Positions 17,839 to 28,097 are shown, numbered from the stretch's first letter. The stretch: DNA of 64,000 nucleotides from Aliiroseovarius zhejiangensis (GCF_014656375.1 NZ_BNCH01000007.1:1-64000), one strand, 5' to 3'. The notes: generated by a model from the sequence alone, not told the origin. A program made the numbers and translations.

Positions 17839-19437
17839 ATGACCACTGGACGGGTGAACCCAGAACGCCGCTTGGAAGATCAAGGCATCAAGGGGCTGGG
17901 CAATGTCTATTACAACTTGATGGAGCCGGACCTGATCGAAGCCGCACTGGCGCGCGGCGAAGGACGTTTGGGTCAGGGTGGCGCCTTCCTGGTCACGACC
18001 GGCAAGCACACGGGCCGCTCTCCCAAGGACAAGTTCGTCGTCAAAACCCCGAATGTCGAGCCGCATATCTGGTGGGACAACAACCCGCCAATGGACCCGG
18101 CCAAGTTCGATGTTCTGTATGAAGACATGCTGGAGCATATGAAGGGCGGCGACTACTATGTTCAGGATCTGTTCGGTGGCGCCGATCCCGCCTATCGGCT
18201 GGACGTGCGGCTGGTGACGGAACTGGCCTGGCACAGCCTGTTCATCCGCCACATGCTGCGCCGCCCTGATCGTGAAGAGCTGGACGATTTCGACCCTGAA
18301 TTTACCGTCATCAACTGCCCGACCTTCAAGGCCGACGCCGAACGTCACGGCTGCCGGTCGGAAACAGTCATCGCGCTGAACTTCGACCGCAAGCTGATCT
18401 TGATTGGCGGCACCGAATACGCGGGCGAAAACAAGAAATCCGTGTTCACGCTGCTGAATTATATCCTGCCGGAAAAAGGCGTGATGCCGATGCATTGCTC
18501 GGCCAACCACGCAAAAGCCAACCCGGTCGACACGGCGATTTTCTTCGGCCTGTCAGGCACCGGCAAAACCACCCTGTCCGCCGACCCCGAGCGCACGTTG
18601 ATCGGGGATGACGAACACGGCTGGTCGGACACCGGCACCTTCAACTTCGAAGGTGGCTGCTATGCCAAGACCATCAACCTGTCAGCCGAGGCCGAGCCGG
18701 AAATCTATGCGACCACGACCAAGTTCGCGACGGTCATCGAAAACATGGTCTATGACGAAGAGACCAAGGAACTGGATTTCGAGGATGACAGCCTGACCGC
18801 GAACATGCGCTGCGCCTATCCGCTGCACTATATCGCCAACGCGTCGAAATCGGCTATCGGCGGCCACCCGAAGAATATCATCATGCTGACTTGCGATGCG
18901 TTCGGCGTCCTGCCCCCCATCGCGCGGCTGACCCCGGCGCAGGCGATGTATCACTTCCTGTCTGGCTTCACCTCGAAGGTCGCTGGCACCGAAAAGGGCG
19001 TGACCGAGCCCGAGCCCACATTCTCGACCTGTTTCGGCGCCCCCTTCATGCCGCGCCGCCCGGCCGAGTACGGCGCGCTGCTGCGGGACAAGATCGCCAA
19101 GCATGGCGCAACCTGCTGGCTGGTCAACACCGGCTGGACCGGCGGCGCCTATGGCACCGGTTCGCGGATGCCGATCCGTGCCACGCGTGCGCTCTTGACC
19201 GCTGCGCTGGACGGATCGCTGGCCAACTCGCAATTCCGCAAGGACGACAATTTCGGGTTCGAAGTGCCCGTGACGGTCGAAGGCGTGCCGGACCTGCTTC
19301 TGAACCCGCGCCGCACCTGGCAGGACGCCGCCGCCTATGATGCGCAGGCGCAGAAACTGGTCGATATGTTTGCCAAGAACTTCGTTCAGTATGAAAGCGA
19401 TATCGACGACGACGTGAAGGCCGTGGCCATCGGCTGA
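17839..19437 (+). CDS. pckA: Phosphoenolpyruvate carboxykinase (ATP)
   Basis: This 532-residue enzyme converts oxaloacetate and ATP to PEP and CO2, the entry to gluconeogenesis. The kinase-1a motif [13 protein letters not shown] is near residues 237-249, with the metal/substrate region HCSANHA before it and the adenine-binding region [11 protein letters not shown] after it. Length and motifs match ATP-type PckA. It has a CAGGAG ribosome site and is followed by an intrinsic terminator. Being divergent from chvI suggests shared control with ChvG/ChvI. Confidence 0.98.
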   Translation: MTTGRVNPERRLEDQGIKGLGNVYYNLMEPDLIEAALARGEGRLGQGGAFLVTTGKHTGRSPKDKFVVKTPNVEPHIWWDNNPPMDPAKFDVLYEDMLEHMKGGDYYVQDLFGGADPAYRLDVRLVTELAWHSLFIRHMLRRPDREELDDFDPEFTVINCPTFKADAERHGCRSETVIALNFDRKLILIGGTEYAGENKKSVFTLLNYILPEKGVMPMHCSANHAKANPVDTAIFFGLSGTGKTTLSADPERTLIGDDEHGWSDTGTFNFEGGCYAKTINLSAEAEPEIYATTTKFATVIENMVYDEETKELDFEDDSLTANMRCAYPLHYIANASKSAIGGHPKNIIMLTCDAFGVLPPIARLTPAQAMYHFLSGFTSKVAGTEKGVTEPEPTFSTCFGAPFMPRRPAEYGALLRDKIAKHGATCWLVNTGWTGGAYGTGSRMPIRATRALLTAALDGSLANSQFRKDDNFGFEVPVTVEGVPDLLLNPRRTWQDAAAYDAQAQKLVDMFAKNFVQYESDIDDDVKAVAIG

Positions 19438-19461
19438 TCCGCGACCACAACGACATGCAAG

Positions 19462-19488
19462 CGCGCCTCGGTATCCGGGGCGCGTTTT
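19462..19488 (+). terminator. Intrinsic terminator of pckA
   Basis: A 10-bp stem CGCGCCTCGG / CCGGGGCGCG (one G-U pair in RNA) with a 3-base loop is followed by TTTT. It separates pckA from the convergent exporter gene. Confidence 0.88.
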
Positions 19489-19497
19489 GCATTCGGC

Positions 19498-20265
19498 CTA
19501 GCCCCACAGCCCTCGGCGGATCAGGTTCAACCCGGCAATCGTCAATACGATCAGCGTCACCCGCTTGAACGTCGCTTGCGGCATCCTGTCATGCAGAACG
19601 CCGCCCAGTGCCATCCCGATCAGCGCCGGGATCAGCATCAGGACCGACATCGGCAGCGTCTGCGCGTTCAGCACGCCGGATTTCACATGCGCTGCAAACA
19701 GCGCCACCGCCCCAACCCCATAGATCACCCCTTGCACCCGCATCTGCTCGGCCTTCGGCGTGTCGATCGCCGTCAGATAGGCGATGGTGGGCGGCCCCCA
19801 GACGCCGGACAAACCACCCGACAGACCCGCAAAGGCGCCGATCAGGCTTTCATCCCGCTTGCGGTGCCTTGCGTGCAGTGTGGGTTTCCAACCGCTCAGC
19901 TGCATCAGGCAGAACGCCACGACCGGCACGCCGATCAGGATGAACAATGCCGCCTGCGACAACACGGTCACAAGCTGCGCACTGAGGGTCAGGCAGATCA
20001 GAAGCGCGATCAGAAAGACGCGAAACTTGTCCACAGCCTTCCACGCCGCCCTCAACCCCTGTCGGAACGCCTGGTATCCGTTGGTGACCACGGTCGGCAC
20101 GATCAGCGCGGCCAGGGCTTGATCGGCTGGCAACATCGTGGCCAAGCCGGAAATCATGATCAGTGGCATGCCGAAGCCGACCGCGCCCTTTACGAACCCG
20201 GCAAAGACCGCGACAAGTGCCGCCAGAAGCACCGTCAACTGCGTCAGTTCAGAAACTAGTCCCAT
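19498..20265 (-). CDS. TauE/SafE (TSUP)-family membrane transporter
   Basis: The 255-residue protein has about eight hydrophobic helices arranged in two halves with the family pattern AGFVKGAVGFGMPL near the N-terminus and FAGLSGGLSGVWGPPT in the middle. Members of this family export or import sulfite, sulfoacetate or other organic anions. The substrate cannot be read from sequence. It is divergent from mcd across 193 bases. Confidence 0.88.
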   Translation of the reverse strand: MGLVSELTQLTVLLAALVAVFAGFVKGAVGFGMPLIMISGLATMLPADQALAALIVPTVVTNGYQAFRQGLRAAWKAVDKFRVFLIALLICLTLSAQLVTVLSQAALFILIGVPVVAFCLMQLSGWKPTLHARHRKRDESLIGAFAGLSGGLSGVWGPPTIAYLTAIDTPKAEQMRVQGVIYGVGAVALFAAHVKSGVLNAQTLPMSVLMLIPALIGMALGGVLHDRMPQATFKRVTLIVLTIAGLNLIRRGLWG

Positions 20266-20377
20266 ACCGGTTTGATCCTGTTTTCCCTGTTCTACCCAAG
20301 CCGGAGGGAGCGCGCATTAGGCAATTTTGCGCGTCACTTTTGTTCGTTTTCGATGTTTCTGACGTATTTTTATTGCG

Positions 20378-20417
20378 CTGCATCTGCAAAAGGATTACTT
20401 CTCTGCACATGCGAAAG
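20378..20417 (+). promoter_or_regulatory. Imperfect 15-base direct repeat upstream of mcd
   Basis: CTGCATCTGCAAAAG (20378-20392) and CTGCACATGCGAAAG (20403-20417) match at 12 of 15 positions with starts 25 bases apart. They lie 42-81 bases before the mcd start, a fitting place for activator or repressor binding. Regulators of ethylmalonyl-CoA or propionyl-CoA genes in related bacteria recognise TTTGCAAA-like sites, which these partly resemble; that link is inference. Confidence 0.4.
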
Positions 20418-20458
20418 ACCCGGCCGAATCCCGGCTTCGACCAAGACAGGAGACAGCG

Positions 20459-22108
20459 ATGACAGGCGCTCTGATTGACAATCTTTTGACCCTCACCGCC
20501 GACGCGCTGGCACCTGTGGAAACGGTGTTCGACACCGCCAAGGCATCAGTGCGCAATATGGTGGCGGAAGGTGATCGCATCTCGGGCACCAAACTGGAAG
20601 AGCACCAGGCCGCGGCCCACGCCCTGTCATGGCTTGCCACCTATACCGAGAGCCTGCGCCAGATGAATGCCTGGGCTGGTCGTCTGAATGACGATGGGAA
20701 GCTGGGCGAGATGGAAAAGCTGATCCTGCAAATCGCCTTCGGGGAATATCTTGCCCAGATCAAGGGTGGGATCATGATGAGCCAGAATGAAATGGCGCGT
20801 CTGTCGGACATGGGCATTGACGGCACCGCGCTTGACACCGATGCGATTGACACCTTGATCGCGGCGGGCAACAGCCAAGCCGCCCGCACCCGTCTGGTTG
20901 CACTGATGCGCGACAATGCCGGTCACGCAACGTTTGGGGCCACCGGGCTGGACGAAGAGCTTGAGATGATCCGCGAACAGTTCCGTCGATATTCCGACGA
21001 GCGCGTGGCACCGAACGCCCATGATTGGCACCTGAAGGATGACTACATCCCGATGGAGATCCTTGAAGAACTGGCCGAGATGGGCGTGTTCGGCCTGACC
21101 ATCCCCGAAGAATACGGCGGGCTGGGCCTGTCGAAAGCGTCGATGGTGGTGGTGTCCGAAGAACTCAGCCGCGGCTATATCGGGGTCGGCTCGCTGGGCA
21201 CGCGGTCCGAGATTGCGGCCGAGTTGATCCTGGCGGGTGGCACCGACGCACAGAAAGAACACTGGCTGCCGAAAATCTCGTCCGCTGAAATTTTACCAAC
21301 GGCAGTGTTTACCGAACCCAACACAGGCTCCGACCTTGGCAGCTTGCGCACCCGCGCCGTGAAGACCGCCGATGGCAACTATGAGATCACAGGCAACAAG
21401 ACCTGGATCACCCACGCCGCGCGGACCCATGTGATGACTCTGCTGGCGCGCACCGACCCCAACTCGACCGACCACCGTGGCCTGTCGATGTTCCTTGCCG
21501 AAAAGCAGCCCGGTGACGACGACAACCCCTTCCCCACCGAAGGCATGACCGGCGGCGAGATCGAGGTGCTGGGCTATCGCGGCATGAAAGAGTTCGAACT
21601 GGGCTTTGACGGGTTCAAGGTAAAGGGTGAAAACCTGCTGGGTGGCGAGGAAGGTCAGGGCTTCAAGCAGTTGATGAAGACCTTCGAAGCCGCCCGCATC
21701 CAAACCGCCGCCCGCGCGATTGGCGTGGCCCAGAATGCGCTTGAGATCGGCATGCAATATGCAGAAGACCGCAAGCAATTCGGCAAGTCGCTCATCAACT
21801 TCCCGCGCGTGGCCAACAAGCTGGCGATGATGGCGGTGGAAATCATGGTGGCGCGGCAGCTCACCTATTTCTCGGCGTGGGAAAAAGACCACGATCAGCG
21901 TTGCGATCTGGAAGCAGGGATGGCAAAGCTGCTGGGCGCACGTGTCGCATGGGCTTGCGCGGACAATGCGTTGCAAATTCACGGTGGCAACGGGTTTGCA
22001 CTGGAATACCAGATCAGCCGCGTGTTGTGCGACGCCCGTATACTGAACATTTTTGAAGGCGCGGCCGAAATTCAGGCCCAGGTGATCGCACGCCGCCTGC
22101 TGGGGTGA
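20459..22108 (+). CDS. mcd: (2S)-methylsuccinyl-CoA dehydrogenase
   Basis: Mcd oxidises (2S)-methylsuccinyl-CoA to mesaconyl-CoA in the ethylmalonyl-CoA pathway for acetyl-CoA assimilation. The 549-residue length is the key: a roughly 150-residue N-terminal domain precedes a normal acyl-CoA dehydrogenase core (AVFTEPNTGSDLGSLRTRA, NALQIHGGNGF, IFEGAAEIQ). This extension distinguishes Mcd from ordinary 380-residue family members. The ATG follows CAGGAGA. Electrons would pass to EtfAB, encoded 10 kb away. Other pathway genes (ccr, ecm) are not in the window. Confidence 0.9.
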   Translation: MTGALIDNLLTLTADALAPVETVFDTAKASVRNMVAEGDRISGTKLEEHQAAAHALSWLATYTESLRQMNAWAGRLNDDGKLGEMEKLILQIAFGEYLAQIKGGIMMSQNEMARLSDMGIDGTALDTDAIDTLIAAGNSQAARTRLVALMRDNAGHATFGATGLDEELEMIREQFRRYSDERVAPNAHDWHLKDDYIPMEILEELAEMGVFGLTIPEEYGGLGLSKASMVVVSEELSRGYIGVGSLGTRSEIAAELILAGGTDAQKEHWLPKISSAEILPTAVFTEPNTGSDLGSLRTRAVKTADGNYEITGNKTWITHAARTHVMTLLARTDPNSTDHRGLSMFLAEKQPGDDDNPFPTEGMTGGEIEVLGYRGMKEFELGFDGFKVKGENLLGGEEGQGFKQLMKTFEAARIQTAARAIGVAQNALEIGMQYAEDRKQFGKSLINFPRVANKLAMMAVEIMVARQLTYFSAWEKDHDQRCDLEAGMAKLLGARVAWACADNALQIHGGNGFALEYQISRVLCDARILNIFEGAAEIQAQVIARRLLG

Positions 22109-22176
22109 CACGGAACTGGTCGCAGCGTCGCCCCGGACGGGGCAGAATGCCGCAACACCTACCGCTTGAACACGAC

Positions 22177-22230
22177 CATACGGCAGCGTATGTAACCGGT
22201 GCGACTCACGCACCCATACGTCACCGTATG
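22177..22230 (+). promoter_or_regulatory. Two palindromic operators upstream of the TetR gene
   Basis: CATACG-GCAG-CGTATG (22177-22192) and CATACG-TCAC-CGTATG (22215-22230) share identical 6-base arms, with centres 38 bases apart. The second lies 20 bases before the TetR start codon. Two such sites just before a TetR gene are best read as autoregulatory operators. Confidence 0.75.
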
Positions 22231-22249
22231 CAATCTGTCGGAGCATCCC

Positions 22250-22810
22250 ATGCCAGAAAAGAAACCCCGCCTGAAAGCCGACGACTGGATCCGGGCAGGG
22301 CTTGCCGCCTTGGTCTCGGACGGGCCGCAGGCGCTGAAAGCGGAAGTTCTGGCCAGACGGCTGAACACCACGAAAGGGTCGTTCTACTGGCACTTCAAGG
22401 ATGTCCCCGAGTTTCACCAACGATTGCTTGCACGCTGGGAAGAGCTTGCCATTGCGGCGATCTCGCACGCCCTGTCGGACGCCGATGATCCCGTGCAGCG
22501 CCTGTACCACCTTGGTCACATGGCCGCCGCGTCACAGCAGGGTGAAGGTGAAGATCGAGCTGAAACCGCAATCCGCGCCTGGGCATATGGATATGATCTG
22601 GCATCCGACGCCGTGCTTCGCGTCGATCAAAGGCGGATCGAGTTGCTTGGGGAAACCCTGACTGCACTGGACCTGACCAACCCCGATTTCGCCCGGATCA
22701 TCCACAGCGCCATCGTCGGGATGTCTGCGCTTTCCGCCACCGACATGACCGGCAACAAGAACGCGATGTCCACGCTGATGGCGGCAATTCTTGCCCTCCG
22801 GGATGCTTAA
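22250..22810 (+). CDS. TetR/AcrR-family transcriptional regulator
   Basis: The 186-residue protein has an N-terminal TetR DNA-binding domain with the recognition-helix pattern LARRLNTTKGSFYWHFKD, and a divergent ligand-binding C-terminal domain. The ATG at 22250 follows TCGGAG. Two identical-arm palindromes immediately upstream suggest it represses itself and perhaps the lipoprotein gene 40 bases downstream. It lies 141 bases after mcd in the same direction, but a link with mcd is not shown. Confidence 0.9.
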   Translation: MPEKKPRLKADDWIRAGLAALVSDGPQALKAEVLARRLNTTKGSFYWHFKDVPEFHQRLLARWEELAIAAISHALSDADDPVQRLYHLGHMAAASQQGEGEDRAETAIRAWAYGYDLASDAVLRVDQRRIELLGETLTALDLTNPDFARIIHSAIVGMSALSATDMTGNKNAMSTLMAAILALRDA

Positions 22811-22850
22811 TCGCGTTGGCATGACGCAACTTCAGGCGTAAGTTACGCGC

Positions 22851-23249
22851 ATGAAACAGACACTTCTCATCACCGCCGCGATTGCCGCACTCGCCTTGGC
22901 CGGGTGCAAGGACGAAACGATTTCAGGCTATGCTGACCGCAAGGTTGTCTGGAAACTGCTTGAGATTGATCGAAAACCCTTCGACGCGGATGCGACGATC
23001 GCCTTCCCGAAACATAGTCAAATCGTGGGCCAGGCGCCCTGCAACAGCTATACCAGCGAGCAGAAAGCCCCCTATCCCTGGTTCGAAATCGGCCCGATTG
23101 CTGCAACTCGCAAAGCCTGCGATGCAATGGACGAGGAAAGCCGGTTCTTCACCGCCCTCACCCAGATGCGCGAGATCGAGGCCCAGGGCGACATGCTCAT
23201 CATGTCGAACGAGGCCGGGCGTCAGATGGTGTTCCTGGCCCAACGCTGA
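22851..23249 (+). CDS. META-domain (HslJ-like) lipoprotein
   Basis: This 132-residue protein has a lipoprotein signal peptide ending in LALAGC (lipidated C19) and a META-like domain with VVWKLLEIDRKPF, the cysteine pair CNSYTS and TRKAC typical of HslJ-type domains, and a final QMVFLAQR strand. It is probably anchored in the outer membrane facing the periplasm. No clear ribosome site is seen; a GCGTAA-G-TTACGC palindrome (22836-22848) almost touches the start codon. Confidence 0.75.
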   Translation: MKQTLLITAAIAALALAGCKDETISGYADRKVVWKLLEIDRKPFDADATIAFPKHSQIVGQAPCNSYTSEQKAPYPWFEIGPIAATRKACDAMDEESRFFTALTQMREIEAQGDMLIMSNEAGRQMVFLAQR

Positions 23250-23259
23250 TCGCGGCGCG

Positions 23260-23991
23260 TCACTCGCCCCGGGCGTCGCGCTTCAGCCGGTCGATCAGCC
23301 GTGCGCGTTGTTCCGGCAGGGGTTTGTCGCCCAGCGAATGCGCCAGCCAGTTGGTCAGGAAATATCCGGTCGTCTGCAACCCCGCCAGAACCTGCATCGG
23401 CGCACCGGTGCCGACCCCCAAAAGCTCGGGCGGCAGGGGCAGCAGGCGGTCGGCCCACGCTCCGGCCGCGTCGGCGGACACGGCACGCCCGGTTTTGGGC
23501 GACACATAGGCAAGATCATCCATCGACCCGGTGACCGCACAGACAGAAAGGTCCAGCCCGAAACCAAGGTCATCCAGCAAGGCCAGCTCCCATTTCAGAT
23601 AGGCCGTCGGCCACGCCTCGTTCACACCCAGAAGGTCCAGCATCGCCTGCGTGCGTTGATAAAGCCGGGGATGCGGCTCACGCTCGGGCAGTGAGAAGGT
23701 CAGAAGCGACGTGATCGCATTCAGACCGGCCAGCGCGGTGCGATCTGACAAAACCGTTGCGCGGCTACGCAGGGGTTCGACGGTATAGCTGCCGATATGC
23801 TCTTCCAACCGCGCCCGCCAGGCGACATCCAGTTGCGCACCGGGTTGCAGGATGGGGGCGATCTTGCGGCTCGTCCCGCCCCGCACAACACCTGCATGGC
23901 GCCCGTGGGCTTCGGTGAACACGTCAATGATCACCGAGGTTTCGCCATGCTTTCGCACGGACAAAAGCGCGCCCTGATCCCGCCAATCCAT
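23260..23991 (-). CDS. recO: DNA repair protein RecO
   Basis: RecO (243 residues) anneals single-stranded DNA and loads RecA with RecR. The N-terminal OB-fold begins [17 protein letters not shown] and the central helical region [17 protein letters not shown] is typical. Start choice: the ATG at 23991 has GGAGG 8 bases upstream, better than a GTG at 24000 that abuts it. It ends the long minus-strand operon that begins upstream with rpoZ or folK. Confidence 0.93.
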   Translation of the reverse strand: MDWRDQGALLSVRKHGETSVIIDVFTEAHGRHAGVVRGGTSRKIAPILQPGAQLDVAWRARLEEHIGSYTVEPLRSRATVLSDRTALAGLNAITSLLTFSLPEREPHPRLYQRTQAMLDLLGVNEAWPTAYLKWELALLDDLGFGLDLSVCAVTGSMDDLAYVSPKTGRAVSADAAGAWADRLLPLPPELLGVGTGAPMQVLAGLQTTGYFLTNWLAHSLGDKPLPEQRARLIDRLKRDARGE

Positions 23992-24045
23992 GCCCGTCAC
24001 CCTCCTTGGGTCAGACTAGCCCTGATGATGCGAATGGCAATGGCG

Positions 24046-24378
24046 TCAATCGGACAATCCCGGCTCGTCCAGCAAATGGCGGCCCTGTCGATCCTCAACC
24101 TCAATCACCCAGAGGTCCGGGTCGAAGCCTTTCTGCCGGTCAAGCGCCGCGTCCACATCCGCCTCGTCCCCCTCGGCAAGCGCGACCCAGCGGCGCGCGC
24201 CGGTCATCAGGTCGAAACTGCGTTGATAGGCCACCGCCTGCCCGTCCAGCGTGTTCAGCTTGACCAGAACAGCCCCCGCCGTGGCGTCGCCCTTCTGTGT
24301 GATGAACGCCGGAATGTCAGACAGGCGCAACCGCGTCAGATAGGCTGCAACCCAAAGTTCAGCCGTCAGTCGGGTCAA
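24046..24378 (-). CDS. DUF1491-family protein
   Basis: The 110-residue protein matches the alphaproteobacterial DUF1491 family (LWVAAYLTRLRLSDIPAFI near the start, then AVLVKLNTLDG and a FDPDLWVIEVEDRQGRHLL end). No catalytic motif or membrane segment is visible. It starts with TTG overlapping the era stop codon (TTGA), so it is coupled to era. Function unknown; conserved linkage to era and recO suggests a housekeeping role. Confidence 0.82.
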   Translation of the reverse strand: MTRLTAELWVAAYLTRLRLSDIPAFITQKGDATAGAVLVKLNTLDGQAVAYQRSFDLMTGARRWVALAEGDEADVDAALDRQKGFDPDLWVIEVEDRQGRHLLDEPGLSD

Positions 24379-25292
24379 GCGTTCCCGTCCTTGAAATCAA
24401 GGCCCATTTCCGAATACCGCTCTTTTTCATCCAGCCAGTTCGGGCGCACTTTCACCTGCAAGAACAGATGAATCTTGCGCCCCATGAATTCTTCCAACTC
24501 GGCGCGGGCGGATTGGCTGACGGCTTTGATCGTCTCGCCCTTCTTGCCCAGAATGATGCCCTTGTGGCCGTCGCGGGCGACATAGATCACCTGATCCACG
24601 CGGGCCGAGCCGTCCTTGCGTTCTTCCCAGTTCTCGGTTTCGACCGTCAGCTGATAGGGCAGTTCCTGATGCAGACGCAGGGTCAGCTTTTCGCGAGTCA
24701 TTTCAGCCGCGATCATGCGCATCGGCAGATCGGCAATCTGATCCTCGGGGTAAAGCCACGGCCCTTCAGGCAATTGTTCCGCCAGCCATGCGCGCAAAGC
24801 CTGCACCCCGTGACCCTTTTCCGCCGAAATCATGAAGGTCTCGGCAAAATCATATCGGTCATTCAGGTCTTTCGCCAAGGCCAGCAGCACCTCGGCCTTC
24901 ACCTTGTCGATCTTGTTGATGGCAAGGGCAAAAGTGCGGCCTTTGCCGATTTCTTCCAGCCCTTCAAGGATACGTTTGACACCTTCGGTCACGCCGCGAT
25001 GCGCTTCGACCAGCAGAACAGTTATATCGGCATCCGCTGCCCCACCCCACGCGGCGGCGACCATGGCGCGGTCAAGGCGGCGGCGCGGTTGGAACAGGCC
25101 GGGCGTGTCCACGAACACGATCTGCGCGTTGCCTTCGATCGCCACCCCCCGAATGCGGGCGCGGGTCGTTTGAACCTTATGCGTCACGATCGAGACCTTG
25201 GCCCCGACCATCTGGTTCGTCAGCGTCGATTTCCCGGCATTGGGTTCGCCAATCAGGGCGACGAATCCGGCGCGTTGCGGTTGGTCTGTCAT
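24375..25292 (-). CDS. era: GTPase Era
   Basis: Era (305 residues) binds 16S rRNA and assists 30S ribosome maturation. GTPase motifs are GEPNAGKST (G1), TRARIRG region (G2), DTPG (G3) and NKID (G4); the C-terminal KH domain has [12 protein letters not shown]. The ATG at 25292 overlaps the rnc stop by 4 bases, the classical rnc-era coupling. Confidence 0.97.
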   Translation of the reverse strand: MTDQPQRAGFVALIGEPNAGKSTLTNQMVGAKVSIVTHKVQTTRARIRGVAIEGNAQIVFVDTPGLFQPRRRLDRAMVAAAWGGAADADITVLLVEAHRGVTEGVKRILEGLEEIGKGRTFALAINKIDKVKAEVLLALAKDLNDRYDFAETFMISAEKGHGVQALRAWLAEQLPEGPWLYPEDQIADLPMRMIAAEMTREKLTLRLHQELPYQLTVETENWEERKDGSARVDQVIYVARDGHKGIILGKKGETIKAVSQSARAELEEFMGRKIHLFLQVKVRPNWLDEKERYSEMGLDFKDGNA

Positions 25293-25975
25293 GTCTTGCT
25301 CTCCAACTGCTTCAGCAGGGCGCGGGCAGCCGATTGTTCGGCCACGCGTTTGGACGGGGCGGTGGCGGTGGCGGAATGCCCATTCGACAGCTCTGCCCGA
25401 ATGGTGAACACCGGCGCGTGGTCCGGCCCTTCGCGTCCAGTTTCGACATAGGTCGGCGGGGGCATCTTGCGCGCCTGTGCCCATTCCTGCAATGCCGTCT
25501 TGGGGTCGCGCGCGTCCTCTTCCACGGTATCAATGCGGTCGCCCCACAGCGTCAGGATCATTTTGCGCGCCGCATTCAGCCCAGCATCAAGATAAACGGC
25601 GGCAATCACCGCCTCCATCGCGTCCCCCAGAAGCGCCTGCTTGCGTCGCCCGCCGGTCTTCATCTCGGATCGGCCCAGTTTCAGGACCGTGCCCAGGTCG
25701 ACCTGCCGTGCCACATCGGCGCAGGTTTCCTTGCGCACCAGCGCGTTGTAGCGCGGCGCCAGCGTGCCTTCGGGTGCGTCCGGGTCAGCCCGCAGCAGCG
25801 TTTCGGACATCACAAGGCCAAGCACCCGATCGCCCAGAAACTCAAGCCGTTGGTTGTCAGGGCGGGTGGCTGAGGATATCGACCCGTGGGTCAGCGCACG
25901 GACCAGCAGCTCGGGGTCTTTGAACCTGTGCCCGATACGACCTTCGAAGGCCTGAAGATCACCAGACAGCTTCAC
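25289..25975 (-). CDS. rnc: Ribonuclease III
   Basis: RNase III (228 residues) cleaves double-stranded RNA, including rRNA precursors. The signature [14 protein letters not shown] carries the catalytic acidic residues, [16 protein letters not shown] the second set, and a C-terminal double-stranded RNA-binding domain ends in [13 protein letters not shown]. It starts with GTG, overlapping the lepB stop by 4 bases. Confidence 0.97.
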   Translation of the reverse strand: MKLSGDLQAFEGRIGHRFKDPELLVRALTHGSISSATRPDNQRLEFLGDRVLGLVMSETLLRADPDAPEGTLAPRYNALVRKETCADVARQVDLGTVLKLGRSEMKTGGRRKQALLGDAMEAVIAAVYLDAGLNAARKMILTLWGDRIDTVEEDARDPKTALQEWAQARKMPPPTYVETGREGPDHAPVFTIRAELSNGHSATATAPSKRVAEQSAARALLKQLESKT

Positions 25976-26757
25976 TCGATCTCCTTAAAGAACCGATCCG
26001 ACCGCCATGTCCAGAAATAAAACAGCCGCTTGCCCGCCGCCGAGAACATGATGCGATCGGCGCGCCCCAGCAGGTATTCGGCAGGCACGAAGCCTACGCC
26101 ACCCGCATTCGGGCTGACCCGACTGTCGGTCGAGTTGTCACGGTTGTCGCCCATGAAGAAATACTCGCCATCCGGCACGGTGAACACATTGGTGTTGTCC
26201 AGCCGCGTGTTGCGCACATTCAGGACCGAGTGGCTGACACCATTGGGCAGCGTTTCAATCGCCTTTTCCTTGATGCACGTGCCGCCCTGCCCGACGGGGC
26301 TGTTGGCACATTGCGGGAAGGTGGCAAAGCGGCCCTGCGCTTGTTTGATCTCCTCATACGTGCCGTCGGGCACCTGCTTGGCCTCTTCGCCGTTGATGAA
26401 CAGGATGCCGTTCTTGATCTGGATCTTGTCACCCGGCAGGCCGATCAGACGTTTCACGTAGTCGGTGCCAAGCGACGGGTGGCGGAAGACCACGACATCG
26501 CCTCGCTCCGGCTCGGACCCGAACAAGCGGCCCGAAATCGGGCAGGACGAGAACGGGCAGGAATGGCGGGAATAGCCATAGGCCATCTTGTTCACGAACA
26601 GAAAATCACCGATCAAGAGCGTGTCTTTCATGGAGCCCGTGGGAATCCAGAACGGCTGGAAGAACAGGGTGCGGAAGACACCTGCGATGATCAGCGCCCA
26701 GAAGATCGTCTTGACCGTTTCCCAGATGCCGTCTTGTTTCTTTTCAGCCATGTCCAT
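25972..26757 (-). CDS. lepB: Signal peptidase I
   Basis: LepB (261 residues) removes signal peptides at the periplasmic face of the inner membrane. The catalytic serine S42 is in [10 protein letters not shown] and the general-base lysine K102 in [12 protein letters not shown]. The [11 protein letters not shown] motif follows. A single N-terminal membrane helix covers about residues 13-35. Several cysteines ([19 protein letters not shown]) lie in periplasmic loops and could form disulfides. AGAGG precedes the ATG. Confidence 0.97.
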   Translation of the reverse strand: MDMAEKKQDGIWETVKTIFWALIIAGVFRTLFFQPFWIPTGSMKDTLLIGDFLFVNKMAYGYSRHSCPFSSCPISGRLFGSEPERGDVVVFRHPSLGTDYVKRLIGLPGDKIQIKNGILFINGEEAKQVPDGTYEEIKQAQGRFATFPQCANSPVGQGGTCIKEKAIETLPNGVSHSVLNVRNTRLDNTNVFTVPDGEYFFMGDNRDNSTDSRVSPNAGGVGFVPAEYLLGRADRIMFSAAGKRLFYFWTWRSDRFFKEIE

Positions 26758-26854
26758 GTCTGCCTCTTTTCATCGGGCCGATCTGTGCCGGTCCATTAGG
26801 GATGAGTGGCGATATGAGCGGATGCGCGGGAAGTGTCAAGTTTCGCAGGGCCCG

Positions 26855-27274
26855 TCACGCAGATGCAGGCGTCTTTTCGATGGGCCGCGCTTCGATCACG
26901 ACGAAAGCCTGCGCCCAAGGGTGATCGTCTGTCAGGGTGACGTGGATGATCGCCTCGTGCCCCGCCGGGGTCATCTCGGCCAACCGGTCGGCAGCCCAGC
27001 CGGTGACGGCCATGACGGGCTGCCCGGTGCGCAGGTTGCTGACCGCCATGTCGCGCCAGCTGATCCCCATGGCAAGCCCCGTGCCCAGCGCCTTGGAACA
27101 CGCTTCCTTCGCGGCCCAACGCTTGGCCAGCGTGCCCGCCTCATCCCGGCGACGGGCGGCTTTGCGCAATTCGGTCTCGGTGAACACACGGTTGCGGAAC
27201 CGGTCGCCGAAGCGTTCCAGCGTTCCGGCGATACGATCGATATTTGCAAGGTCCGTGCCGATGCCGAGGATCAT
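26855..27274 (-). CDS. acpS: Holo-[acyl-carrier-protein] synthase
   Basis: AcpS (139 residues) attaches 4'-phosphopantetheine from CoA to acyl carrier protein. The N-terminal motif [15 protein letters not shown] holds the metal-binding aspartate and [15 protein letters not shown] the catalytic glutamate region. The ATG at 27274 is preferred over an in-frame GTG at 27283 because the family begins with this motif. It lies between pdxJ and lepB, a conserved arrangement. Confidence 0.95.
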   Translation of the reverse strand: MILGIGTDLANIDRIAGTLERFGDRFRNRVFTETELRKAARRRDEAGTLAKRWAAKEACSKALGTGLAMGISWRDMAVSNLRTGQPVMAVTGWAADRLAEMTPAGHEAIIHVTLTDDHPWAQAFVVIEARPIEKTPASA

Positions 27275-27302
27275 AGGGGCCACTGATATGGATGCGCAGA
27301 TG

Positions 27303-28055
27303 TCACCCGCGCGCCTCGTCCATCAGGCGACGCATTTCGGCCATGGCATCGGGCAAGCCGCGAAAGATCGCCTCGCCGATCAGGAAATGACCGATGTTCA
27401 GTTCGACAACTTCGGGCATCGCAGCAATGGGTTTTACGGTGTCATAGGTCAGCCCATGACCCGCGTGCACTTCCAGCCCCAGCGAATGCGCCAATGCCGC
27501 CCCTTCGCGCAGACGCGCAAGCTCGGCATCTCGATCCTCATACCGGCCTTCGGCGTGCAGATCACAGTAAGCACCGGTGTGCAGCTCTACCACCGCCGCC
27601 CCCACCCGCGCCGAGGCTTCGATCTGCACGGGGTCGGCCGCGACGAACAAGGACACACGACACCCGGCGTCCCGCAATGGGGCGATGTAGTCAGAGAGCT
27701 TTTCTGCCTGCGCCGCGACCTCCAACCCGCCTTCGGTGGTCAGTTCTTCACGCTTTTCGGGCACCAGACACACCGCATGGGGTTTGTGGCGCAGGGCAAT
27801 GTCCAGCATCTCTCGCGTTGCTGCGCATTCGAAGTTCAGGGGCGCGGACAGTTCGGCCATCAAACGATCAATATCATCGTCCAGAATATGCCGCCGGTCT
27901 TCGCGCAGATGCGCCGTGATCCCGTCTGCACCCGCCTTTTCGGCCACAAGGGCGGCGCGCACCGGGTCGGGATAAGCGGACCCCCGCGCGTTTCTGACCG
28001 TCGCCACGTGGTCGATATTCACACCCAGGCGCAGTTTTCCCGTCTGGTTGGCCAT
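27303..28055 (-). CDS. pdxJ: Pyridoxine 5'-phosphate synthase
   Basis: PdxJ (250 residues) condenses 1-deoxyxylulose 5-phosphate with 3-amino-2-oxopropyl phosphate to pyridoxine phosphate. Diagnostic segments are [53 protein letters not shown] and [10 protein letters not shown]. The ATG at 28055 has GGAGGG upstream. Confidence 0.97.
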   Translation of the reverse strand: MANQTGKLRLGVNIDHVATVRNARGSAYPDPVRAALVAEKAGADGITAHLREDRRHILDDDIDRLMAELSAPLNFECAATREMLDIALRHKPHAVCLVPEKREELTTEGGLEVAAQAEKLSDYIAPLRDAGCRVSLFVAADPVQIEASARVGAAVVELHTGAYCDLHAEGRYEDRDAELARLREGAALAHSLGLEVHAGHGLTYDTVKPIAAMPEVVELNIGHFLIGEAIFRGLPDAMAEMRRLMDEARG

Positions 28056-28097
28056 GTCGCGTCCCTCCGTCGATGCAATCTGTCGGCGTGCCAAGTC

